From: Tamarix chinensis
Taxonomy: Eukaryota > Streptophyta > Magnoliopsida > Caryophyllales > Tamaricaceae
Assembly: GCA_030549775.1 (NCBI GenBank)
Contig: CM060174.1
Span: forward strand, 93,698,132-93,762,131
Direction of reading: 5' to 3'
Length of the DNA: 64,000 nt
Below are positions 36,205-47,287 of the stretch, piece after piece. Both the position numbers and the translations under genes were made by a program. The notes beneath the pieces were generated by a model. It was not told where the DNA came from, searched no databases, and worked only from the letters and a program-made list of their open reading frames with translations. Each line of letters starts with the position of its first letter. Within the stretch, counting starts at the first letter, position 1.

Positions 36205-36427
36205 AGGTTTAAGTTAGGGTACTATGATAATTTTAATTAACAACCCTTCAGAGTTAGGTTTAGGTTATAGAATATTAATAACTCGGAATAGAGATTAGGG
36301 TTAAGTGTAGAATTAGGATTAAGGAGTTAGGGTAATGTAGAAATATTAATTTTTGGATATTAGAATTATGTTACGGTATTAATTACTCAAGATTAAATTT
36401 AGCTAAAATTGAGGGTATTAAATCATC

Positions 36428-37312
36428 TCATCACCTCTTAACACACGTAAAAAGTTAGCTAAGGTAACAACTAAGTAACACTTAAGTACAAATGGATGGT
36501 GTATATAGAAGTATATATATCAATTCATATACACACATTATCACATAGAGAAACCATTTGAGAAAAATATATGAATATTTACTTTGGATGACCACAACAT
36601 CCAATTATTTAAGTAGGTAAATCAACCAGGGGTTACCTGGAAAATCAAAGTATGAATACATACCACCAACCACAGGAGAATTAGAAATCACACTCGAACC
36701 ATCTCAAAGGACATAGTCTAGAGGGGATTACAAAAGTTCAAAGACCTACCACCTCAATTATTCTATACTTAAGTGTACACACACCCTAATAAGGTCAAAA
36801 AACATATAGAGTAGATGAGGAGCTTTAGCCAGGGACAAATAGCAAATAAATAAATTATATCCACAAAATAAAAGGAAATGCTATTGTTGATCCTTAACTT
36901 TAGGAGGCTAGACTTGAAGGACCTAAACCCCACTTTATAGTCAACTTTAAGTCATGGTATTTTAATTAAGTATAGTTACACAAGGTCACACAATCCACCA
37001 CATTAACTTTATTTTACTAACTTTTCATAATAGGTAACATTCCCAAACTAAATAGAAACACGCCCACTTGGGTAACCAATCTATTTTTATAATGTTAGAA
37101 TAACAAAAATTATCTAAACTGACACTTAAAATCAAAAGGGATCAAACTAAGTCAAACCTAGTCAAAATATCCTAGGATTTAATTATGCATTCATATAATT
37201 GACAAAACATAATTAAATCATATAAAATATTAGTCTTGTAGCATATCGACATTAAGAGCGTTAAATTTATTAATCAAATCTTTATAACCATATCATAGTA
37301 GAAATTACATTC

Positions 37313-37359
<47 letters not shown>

Positions 37360-38837
37360 CATGTCTAATCAATCACTTACCCACATTTATATTAGATTTA
37401 TAATAAAGATATCATCCATAAGGCTTAAATATAATAAATCATATATATCTAGGAAATGTCACCCAATAAATAAATAAAATATTTATATCAAACAAACATG
37501 CAATTAATGCATGCACACACACACAATTATATAGTTGAAATTAGTGTTTCCTAATCAACAAATGCTCAACATATGGTACTCCTATAAATTAATAGCAAAT
37601 AAATATCAATGCTAACAAGTATACTAATTTAATAAATGTATACATACTATGATAGTTAGCCTAATTCCAACGTATCTACCTATATCAACTCCTTGTCCTA
37701 TCATCATAGATTAAATATCCTCTTAACCCCACGATACTTAAGAGTACTAGAACTAAATCAATAAATAGATGGATTATTAATGAGTGACATATTAAAGTTT
37801 TACTAGTTTATTTATCCTAAAACTTATCCTTTATATTTTATTAAATAACTAAATAGTACACACACACACACAAATTTGAATGTTATAGTGGTAGTATCCT
37901 AAATCCCAAATCCAACAAAGAAAAGTAGGATAGTAAACATATTGTGTGATTCTGGTATACTAAATTATAGAAACAAGTGCTATTGTACTATCAAATATGT
38001 ATGAATATCTAAATAATTAATCATGGGTGCTTAAAGTTATTGACAACAACAATCACGCATCTGCATAAGCATGTATGTGAGCCAAACCATCATTAGCATA
38101 GTTACCATAGGTGAATCTTACTAGGTTATGACAACTAACCACCCTTGACATGGTCGATAAAATTTATCCATCTACCAAGGCTAGTAAGGAGCCAAAGGCA
38201 ACATGGTTCAGTTATAATACCAAAATAAAGTCCTTATGTGAAAGCAGGAAAGCTAATGATCAATGGTGTAAGTTACCTTCAATTAATTAGCAACATCATT
38301 ATAAGGATTTGGGTTGTAAATAAACTGAGTGGATCCAAATACTTCTGGGACCGAGCTTGTTAACTTAAAATAACGAGTCAAAACAAGATTTTAATGAGTC
38401 AAGTTGAACTCATGAGCATAAGATATAAATGATTCAAGCTGAACTTTTTTAGATAAGCTGAACATTTAAATTTAGCATTACAACATTACAATATATGGGA
38501 GCCCAACCATTGATAAAAAAACTCTCAATTTGCTTTCCAAATATTATATTTGATAATATGCCAGTAGCATTTGAATAACACGGCGTTGTATCCATGTAGA
38601 CTTGATGCTTTATCACTGTGCATGGAAAAGCATATTTCACCTTTATTCTACTCACGGGTGTCAATAGAGCATGTGGTGTCTATCTTCAATGACCCTACCT
38701 CGTGTAGTAACATCCTATCTAAATGAAAATCACGATCAATGGGATGTCCCCATCAAATCTCCATAAAATTCAATCAAGATCCAAGCAATGTCATCTTGAT
38801 TAGATTACGAAATACCATTAGCATCTTTGATTGAAGT
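36428..38837 (+). other. Unassigned AT-rich sequence
   Basis: No gene is seen. It includes a (TA)n run at 37321-37355 and short CA runs. It may include the far part of an older copy of the long LTR-like family that starts near 14980, but I could not find the end. The minus-strand frame at 38449-38664 has no recognisable domain. Confidence 0.35.
37321..37355. repeat. (TA)n microsatellite
   Basis: About 17 uninterrupted TA units in AT-rich intergenic DNA. Confidence 0.95.
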
Positions 38838-41406
38838 TGTAACAGCCCCAAAAATCACAGTTGAAAATTTTCGTTTAATTAAATCATACACAGCATGTGG
38901 ATGCTACCACTGTAATCAACACAAGTCTGGCCCCTAGCCAGTTTCATACTGACCACAAGGCTAAGAATAATTTCTCAAAAACATTAAACACACTTAAGAC
39001 AAATATCCATAGAAAACTGAAATATTCATAACAAGAGAATCAGAGTGCGTGTTTAAAAGTCATTATTACCAAAAAAATGGGTTACATAGTCAAATTCCCC
39101 AAGGGGATAAAAGATGTAATACAATAAAATGAAATTAGAAATAAGAAGAGTCTAATCTACATTGCTCTTGGGCCCCCATGCCATGTCCCAGAAGGTCAAC
39201 TTTTAGCCTCTCCTGATTCCTCATAAGTGTTACAGGCATAAAAAATGGCGTCTCCTACCTACACAAACTCAATAGGGCCCTATGCTCATGGTAATGAGCA
39301 GCACCCATGAAACGGGTGATCAGTATGCTATCTACTGAGTAAGGTAACCATGCAGCTAAGGCTATACACAAAAGACATATAACACAAGCAAGTAACTATG
39401 CAAATAAGCCATATAGGAAAAACATATAGTACAAGCCATTATTCGGTTTAGTTAAACTTAATCATTAGATCTTTGGTCAATATTCCCATTCCACACCATT
39501 CTTATTATCAGTCCATGCAAGTACTGGAACCCCACTATTATAGCTGGCAGACCAGAAAACACCTAGGATAGAACGCACTTTGCCACTATTATTCGCTGGT
39601 GGAACGGTCTATAGGGCACGAGGTACCTGACCACTATTATTCGCCGGTAGACTAGCCTAGCCCCAACTCTCATGGTGCTTCACTGTAAGTAGATAGTATC
39701 TTTCCATGGCTTATCATCATTAGGTTTGGTTTGTTGAGCTAGGGATCCCTCACTATTATAACCGGTAGACTAGAAAGACACCCAAGACATAACGTACCTG
39801 GCCATTATTATTCGTTAGTGGAACGGTCTCTAGGGCATAAGGCACCTAGCCACTATTATCAGCCGGTGGACTGGTCCGAGTTTGGCTAAGCAATCTTTCT
39901 CTTTAAATGGTTATTATCTTATTCGCGTCTTATTCACTCAATACTTCCTGTCTAGACATGCATGGCATTAGGACTACCCGCTCACACAACCCGTCTACTT
40001 CTATCCTCCTAAAAGGGGCTCGTCCCATATATTAGGACCTCTATGCCTCCTAATACATCCATACATCATTTCTCTTTCTCCTCACTTACCATAAATACCC
40101 AACTCCTAAGTGCGTGGATCGAGATCCACTTTCGTATATCTCTGAGTCAACTCATTATCGCCTTCTAGGGTTGTCCTCGGGAAACTCTAATTTGGTCTAT
40201 ATAGCCCAACCTTCCTCTATCTCACACAACCCATGTTTCCTTGCTCCTAACTCATCACCTCAATCGATTCATCCCCAAGTATCCCACTTTACTTCCCATT
40301 TTACATATGTGACCAAGAAACCCTAGTTAGTTACCCCAAACCCTAGCACCTCTCTTTTCTCATATATTATCCCCCATCTTCCACATGTCACACATTCACC
40401 ATCCATGTGACATCCTTCCATTCTTACCCCGTATTCGAATCCTCTCCATTAGTTATCCTTTCCACAATCTCCTCCACTTAGGGTTTTCTTCCCAAACCCT
40501 TGCCAATTTCCCCATGCACCCTTATACCAACATAAGTACTATTTTTCACCAATGGATCCCAATCACCCCAACAACTCTTCCCTTACTTTACTTAAACCTC
40601 AAGTCACCTTTTCCTATGTAAGAATCATCCCCATGCAAAGACTATCCATACCATGCAAACTTTATACTCCCCATGTAAGATTCACATCACTCTATTATTT
40701 TGTTCATGTTATCCTTTTATTTGTCTACCCATAAGTGGTGAGGCAATTAGGTCATTCTTACTTCTCTCTAGTTAACTCACTTCCTTAACCCCTTTCATAT
40801 TTCCATCACCACACCATATCTTTTAAAGCCTCCTATCATGCACGTCAAAAAGGGCCACGCCACATAAGCACCACAAAGCACCACACACATATCATTTTAC
40901 ACATGCCATAAGAGAACACATACACTTACCTTAGCTATGCACTATGCTTCAAGTGAGTAATCATAATCACATAAGGTACACAAACATATCATCACACGAA
41001 ACATACAAAGCACACAATACACATATTAGGCCTTAACCACATTCTTACCTAAAATGACATCAGGTTTGGAGCATGCTCCTACGCCTCCTTAAGGTTTGGA
41101 CTTGGTTCACCTATAAGAGGAAAAATACTACGGTTAACTTCCCTCTTATTAGAATTTTCATTAATTTCTACTCACCTCTATTATAACCTAATATCCGGGA
41201 TAATAATAAAAATAGTAGCTTTAGTAGTAAAAATAAATCCTTAAAATGGTTAATCATACTATTATTAGCCAAAATAGGTTTAGGTTGTTATATTTATATT
41301 ATTAACAATATTAGCAATAACATAGATAATAACTTTAATGATGATGATGACAACGACGACGATGATGATAGTGATAATAATAATAATAATAACAGTAATA
41401 GTAATG

Positions 41407-41444
<38 letters not shown>

Positions 41445-41525
41445 GTGAGGATAATAATTACACTAATTATACTTAAGGGCTAGGAAGGTTAGGGCACAAC
41501 TTAGTGAGGGTGGTAGCTAGGTAGC
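38838..41525 (+). mobile_element. Long LTR-like element F, 3' end unresolved
   Basis: It starts TGTAACAGCCCC, followed by the family 5' segment (CCACTGTAATCAACACAAG). The motif region has GATCAGTATGCTATCTACTG near 39319 and AAGGTAACC near 39341. CCACTATTATTCGCCGGTGGA-type repeats lie at 39530-39890. After an AAT/GAT-rich stretch (41330-41445) it runs into a new TGTAACACCCC start at 41526, so G is either nested in it or adjacent. No coding content was found. Confidence 0.65.
41340..41445 (+). repeat. GAT/GAC then AAT trinucleotide repeats
   Basis: An imperfect GATGATGACAACGACGAC stretch grades into an uninterrupted AAT run at about 41405-41443. Confidence 0.85.
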
Positions 41526-43149
41526 TGTAACACCCCAAAATTCACTAATTTTTTTTTCACAAGCGGAAGAATTTAAAATTTCAAACCTATGAATTCTAGG
41601 GATGTTACCACCACACTTAGTACCAATTTGGTTCTCTCCGACCATTCCAGTACCAAGTGCTAAGGTTAAGAAAAGATTGACATTAAACTCAAACCAAAAG
41701 TTCATAAAAGAACTAGAAAGATCATACATCAAAAATTAGAGTACGTGCAAATAATTGTAATTCATATCCAAAAGAGAATTAAGCTTACAACCGATAAAAT
41801 GTTCATTTAAAATACCTAATACAAGTAATGAACCAAAAAGGGTAAATCCAATACAAAATAAATAACCGAAGGAGATAAAATAACAATAAGAGCGAAAACA
41901 GCCTCGACACTCTCGAACCTTAAGCCAAAACATGCTCAACACTCAGCCCCGCTGAATGTCTCGCCCACCTGTACAAAGTCATAAGGGGCTACTACTCGTG
42001 GGAATGAGCAGCACCCATGAAAAGGGTGATCAGTACGCTACGTACTGAGCAAGGTAACCGTACACTAAGGCCAACACACAAAATCACATAAACCATGCAT
42101 AAGAATAAAAGAACATAAAGACCATCATGATAACATAATATCGAACAGTCATTCGGGTAGATATATAAAGACCCATTTATAGTCTGAATTAATTACTTAA
42201 TTAACCTCTGATCAGAAATCGATTCACACCATGCTTTTTATCAAATCCATGTGATAGGAACAACCTACTATTATAACCGGTGGGCTGGTCACACATAGAG
42301 CATCCTGCCCTAACCACTATTATAACCGGTGGATTAGTCACACATAGGGTAAAAACCCTATCCACTATTCCTAACCGGTGGATCGGTTCGGCTCCTGCTC
42401 GCATAGTGTTCCACTGTAAGTAATTAGTATCTTTTATGCGTCTTAGCCAAAAACTCTAGTTTGTTTTTATTGAGCTCTGGATCCCCCACTATTGTAACTA
42501 GTGGGTCGGTCACATATAGAACATCATGCCCTAACCACTATTATAACCGGTAGATCGGTCGCACATAGGGTAAAAACCCTAACTACTATTCCTAACCGGT
42601 AGATCGGCTGGACCCGTCTCAATATCTTCCACTTTAAGTAATTAATGTCTTAAGTATCTTATTCGAAATTTTTTAACCATAGACATGCATGACTCACTCC
42701 CTTACACTTATCCTCCAACTGATCCGTATTATACCATGAGAACCCTGCACCTTCTAACTTCCCAGAAACCCTAATTTTGACCTTTGTGGTCCATCTCACT
42801 CCGCTTCACACAACCCAAATCATTGTAACACTCCACACATCACAAATCATAATTATACTTTAATCACCAAATACATATGATACCACACAAACCCTAAGCA
42901 GCCACACCAAACCCTAGTTGTCCACACAAACCCTAACTCGGTGTCCTACGTACCCTTATATTGCTCCACGTACTATTTTTCATCCAAAGTGTTCAAACAC
43001 CAAAACAACACTTACGTTACCTTCCTCACACCCCAAATCAACTTTTCATACGTAAACTTTACTCCCATGCAGATGCTAACCTCCCCATGCAAACCTTTGA
43101 ACTTTTCATGCAGAACCCTAAGTCCATCTATACGAAACCATAAATTCTT

Positions 43150-43610
43150 TCATGCAAAACCTAAGATTCCGTCATATAAAACCATAAATTCAATCCACAC
43201 AAAACCAAAGATTCATCCATACCAAAACCTAGATTCAAACCATATAAAACCAAAGATTCATCTATACCAAACCCTAAATTCAACCCATATAAAACCAAAG
43301 ATTCATCCTTACCAAAACCAAAATTCAAACCATATAAAACCAAAGATTCGTCCATAACAAACCTCAAATTCAATCCATACAAAACCAAAGATCCATCCTT
43401 ACCAAACCCTAAATTCAAACCACATAAAACCAAAGATTCACCCGTACAAAACCCTAAATTCAATCCATACAAAACCAAAGATTCATCATTACCAAACCTT
43501 AAATTCAAACCATATAAAACCAAATATTCACCCATACAAAACCCTAAATTCAACCCATACAAAACCAAAGATTCATCCATACAAAACCCTACATTAGATC
43601 ATCCCTTACA
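43150..43610. repeat. 45-bp tandem repeat, about 9-10 copies
   Basis: Units are variants of AAAACCAAAGATTCATCC followed by ATAC, CAAACCCTAAATTCAA and CCATAT. The 45-bp period keeps frames open on both strands; the minus strand reads nine or so copies of a 15-residue unit like DESLVLYGLNLGFG (43161-43580). It lies inside element G and is treated as a minisatellite, not a gene. Confidence 0.85.
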
Positions 43611-44149
43611 AAACCATAAATTAGATTATACCATATAACACCATAAATTATACTCTCCCATACAACATCATAAATTAGATTCTTTCATACATACCATAAA
43701 TTAGATTCTCCCACTATTTTATTTTATTTAAAATCCCCATTTTATTTCTCCACTCATGGATCGTTAAAATACTTAGGTCAACTCACATCCCTTGGTCAAC
43801 TTCTTTTCCCATTCTCTTTTTTCATCCTTTCCCTTACACAAACCATATTAACATCCTCATATGCATGTGTTACAGGGTCACAACATATATCATCGTATAT
43901 ACATAATACACATGCCATATAATAACACATAATCATACTTCAACTCCACGTCATACCACATACGAGATAATTATAATAATAAATATATGATGCATATCAT
44001 ACAAAATATATAACGCATATCAACACACAATATGCCTTAGTAACACCCTTACCTAAAACGACACCGGTCTTGGAGCACGCTCCTACGCCTCCTTAGGGCT
44101 TTAACTGGTATCACCTATATAAGGAAAAAGCTAAAATTAGACTCCCTCA

Positions 44150-44577
44150 TACCAAAAATACTATTCATTACTAACTTATTCTAAGACTAGGCTTTTGATA
44201 AAATACTAAAAATAACAATAGCAAAAATACTAAAAATAATATCAATGTTAATCTGAACAAGAATAATAAAAATAGTAACAATAATAATAAAAAGGGCATT
44301 ACTCAAAAACATAGTGAAATAGGGGCTTCAACCCCTTTACCAAAATAATACTAATAATAACATTAGTAAAATAAATAAAAAAATTTAGTAATAATAATAG
44401 TAATGAAATAGTAATAATAATAATGATAAAAACCATAATAATATTGCAAAAATGATAATAATCATAATAGTTATAATTGTAAGGATACTATTTGAAGATA
44501 AAATGGAGTAGGATGTCTACCCCACATTGAATAATAATAAACTTAGTAAATAATAATAATAATACTAATAATAACAC

Positions 44578-44609
<32 letters not shown>

Positions 44610-44756
44610 GCTAATGATAAAAATAATGATAATATTAATAATAATAAGACTTGATATTTATAATACCACTACTATAATTTAAAATAGGCACAATAGGGTT
44701 TCAGCTCTATATAGAGTAATAATACTAATACTAATACTAATACTACTACTAATAAT

Positions 44757-44789
<33 letters not shown>

Positions 44790-45120
44790 AACAATAATAG
44801 CAACATTAATAATAAAATAGTTATAATAATAATAATGTTATAATAATAATAATAATTTCAAAATAGTAATATTAATAACAATAATTATAATAATAATAAC
44901 ATACTAATATTAATAATAAATATAATATCAATAATAAGAATAATAATAATAAAATCGAAATAAAAATATAATAGGGCTTCGACCCTCAATAGAAATAATA
45001 ATAAAAATAAAAATAATAATAATAATAATAATAGAAATAATAATAATAGGAAAAATAATAATAACGATAGTATATATATTCAAATAAATGAAATAAAATA
45101 AATTAAAGCTTGTATAAATA
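44150..45120 (+). repeat. AAT-rich degenerate microsatellite block
   Basis: Nearly 1 kb is dominated by AAT/AATA units. It includes AAT runs near 44575-44608 and 45000-45055 and an (ACA)n run near 44757-44785. Confidence 0.85.
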
Positions 45121-46297
45121 TTGAAAAATGGTTGAGGGGGTTTAGGATTCAACCTTAGGCTGGTGGTGATAGGCGGCACTGGCGACGGTGCACGGCGGCG
45201 GTGGCTGGAAAAAGAGAAGAAAAGGGTAAAAGTTGAAGGCTGGGAAAAGGATAGGTAGAATGGAGGTAGGTGTTGGGGGTGTTTATGGTTGTATAGAAGG
45301 AGAGGGATATAATGAGGGTGATGGCACACGGCGGTGGCCGAAAGAGGAAGAAGAGTAGAAAGAGAGGAGGAGAGGGAGGAAGAGGAAAAGAAAGGTAGGG
45401 AAAGGTAGACGAGGGTCTGCAGAACAGAATGAGAGGTGAAAGAAGCGGCAGAAGCGGCATAAGAGGTGGCTAAGGGCGGTTTGAAGGGCGGTAGAGGTTG
45501 AAGAGAGGGTTGATCAGGAGGGCTACTTCGCACAGCCAGAGTGGCTTGTGCAGGAAGAATCGAGGGATGAGGAAGGTTTAGGTAGTTAGAGGGCGGTGCA
45601 ATGATGAGTTTGGTGGCCAGAGATGGAGGCATAGTTGGCCGAAGGCGGCGACAACGGTGTTTGAAGGGGCGGCAGGGCATAAGGGGTGATTTATGGGTTT
45701 TGGGAAAGAAGGCTTAAGCTCAGGCTAGTGTGGAGATATTTATAGGCTAAGGGTGGGGGATAAGGTTAGAGGGGTGTGCCGGGAAAATAGGACAGGGGGA
45801 GATGGCATCGGTCGATGATAGTGGGCCGGCGAAAATTCAAATGGCAAGGATGGTTGCACAGGCCAAGGAGAGGGAAAATCAGGTGAGAATAAAGGAGTTG
45901 ATTGGGTCGAAATGATAGGCTGATCAGCGGGGAAAGAGAGGGGAAAAATTGGCCGGTCAAATAAGACATAACCGACCGCGAAATCCAAGGCGAGCGGCGG
46001 TGCAAGTGTAGGTCGGTGTTGACGGGAGGAGAAGGAGGAAGAAGAAGAAAGAAAGGTGGGCTGGACCGGCGGTTCGGGGGGAAAGAAAAGAAGGAAAGGG
46101 GAACTGGGCGGTCGGGTGCAATGGTAAAAGATAATAATCAAAACGCAGCATTCTAGGGGGAAAAAGAAGCAAGGATCTACACTACACTAGCATCCCTCTA
46201 ATATTTGAAATATTATTTCGTATCTTTCTTGTAGGTAAATCGACAGTATCCTATACAAGTCCAACCCACATATCTATTATAATCTACAATAGTCTAT

Positions 46298-46546
46298 GGG
46301 GGGCATTTGATATGAGGGAAGTGGGAAAAAAATGCAATATTTGCTTTTATATTATATCTCTGGTACAGAGCATTTAAAATAAAGTATGATATTTTAAAAA
46401 TATATTTATGTTTGAAATTTTTTATTTAGAGTAAAATAGTTATTCCACCGAAAATATTTTTTTTACATTATAAATACACCATATGAAAATGCACAGCAGT
46501 GTATCCTTTTCGTCCCAATTAATATTATCTTATATCAAACAACCCT
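46298..46546. mobile_element. Probable small MITE, about 250 bp
   Basis: GGGGGGCATTTGATATGAG at the left is matched, with differences, by AGGGTTGTTTGATATAAG read from the right. No clear target duplication was identified, so the boundaries are approximate. Confidence 0.4.
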
Positions 46547-46583
46547 AATTCAGAAATATTACGGTTGCCAAACGCAACCCTAA

Positions 46584-47045
46584 GGCTCCGTTTGGATTGG
46601 GGTGAATCGAGGTAGGGGTAAACATTAAAAATTAACCTAGGTGAAGGGAATTGAGGTGAATCGGGGTGAATATTTTAAAATTCTGTTTGGATGATATTAA
46701 ACTAACCTGGGTGAATCGGGGTGAATGTTTTAAAATTTTCGTTTAAATTGAGGTAAATGAAGATTATAATAATAAAATAAATGATATTTATACCCTTATA
46801 TTAAATAAATAAGTCATATTGAGGGGTATTTTAGTCCTATTAAGTCAAAAATTTACTTATTCTTTCACCTTCACCTCCGTTACCCCCGAAATTGGAGGTT
46901 AATAAAAACGAGGTTAATCGAGGTGAATGGAGGTGAAACATTAACCCCGATTCACCTAGGTTAAAACATTAACCTGATAGCCAAACGGGGTGAATCAATT
47001 GATTCACCTCCGTTCACCCCGATCCACCCCAATCCAAACGGGGCA
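46584..47045. mobile_element. Tourist-like (PIF/Harbinger) MITE, 462 bp
   Basis: TAA flanks both ends (46581-46583 and 47046-47048). The inverted termini are GGCTCCGTTTGGATTGGGGT on the left and, read from the right, TGCCCCGTTTGGATTGGGGT. Further inverted GGGGTGAATCG repeats lie inside. No transposase is encoded. It ends about 240 bp before the MRC1-like start codon, so it is part of the proximal promoter context. Confidence 0.82.
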
Positions 47046-47150
47046 TAATTCTCACCAGAAAATTCCAATAATTTGGGGGCAGACAACCTGGCGGGATAAC
47101 CATTGTTGACCCGTTTTCACTTGCGCCACTCTCTCAAATTTCAAGCAAAG

Positions 47151-47158
47151 TTTGCCGC
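47151..47158 (+). promoter_or_regulatory. E2F consensus site upstream of the MRC1-like gene
   Basis: TTTGCCGC fits the E2F consensus TTTSSCGC exactly and is 130 bp upstream of the start codon. A second, near-consensus site (GGCGGGAT, 47090-47097) lies 54 bp further up. From known biology, plant S-phase genes are often E2F-controlled, which fits a replication-checkpoint protein. Activity is inferred. Confidence 0.45.
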
Positions 47159-47287
47159 CCTGCCGAAAATTCCTTTATCTCGGTCGCCATTCTCACTCCA
47201 TTCTCCCGTCTACGACATTTCCTCTGAGCCTCCATCCCTTCCCTCAGGCTTCCTCTGCATATCCATAACTCCTGATTCGGCAGTAAG

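Larger units (their letters stand above)
15393..36422 (+). mobile_element. Long LTR-like element C, interrupted by element D and an Athila-type element
   Basis: It starts TATAATGCCCC (mutated from TGTAATACCCC) and ends GGGTATTAAA (one change from GGGTATTACA). An exact 5-bp duplication TCATC flanks it (15388-15392 and 36423-36427). Removing D (18212-26824) and the Athila element (26933-36204), each with one duplication copy, leaves about 3135 bp, matching A, B, D and H. The family motif is at 15855-15880 in diverged form. No coding content of its own was found. It is the oldest layer of this nest. Confidence 0.75.
41526..46170 (+). mobile_element. Long LTR-like element G, 3' end unresolved
   Basis: It starts TGTAACACCCC with an AATTCACT segment and shares with element E the stretch CCACACTTAGTACC, then CCAGTACCAAGTGCTAAGG. 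The motif CAGTACGCTACGTACTGAGC is at 42031. CCACTATTATAACCGGTGG-type repeats run 42265-42610, followed by a 45-bp tandem array, a long AAT-rich block and a G-rich block (45130-46170). The usual AT-rich tail and GGRATTACA end are missing, so the 3' boundary is an estimate and the element is probably truncated. No coding content was found. Confidence 0.65.

Noticed and set aside
41340..43610. Short regular repeats considered as a possible CRISPR-like or satellite array
   Set aside because: Units are directly adjacent with no unique spacers; these are microsatellite and minisatellite repeats in plant nuclear DNA.
41526..46170. Attempt to assign a 3' end and target duplication (GTAGC) to element G
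   Set aside because: No GGRATTACA-like end followed by GTAGC was found, so the boundary is left as an estimate.
44928..46172. Minus-strand frames of 250, 133 and 101 codons
   Set aside because: One runs through the AAT microsatellite (poly-Ile tail) and the others through the G-rich block of element G; not protein-like.
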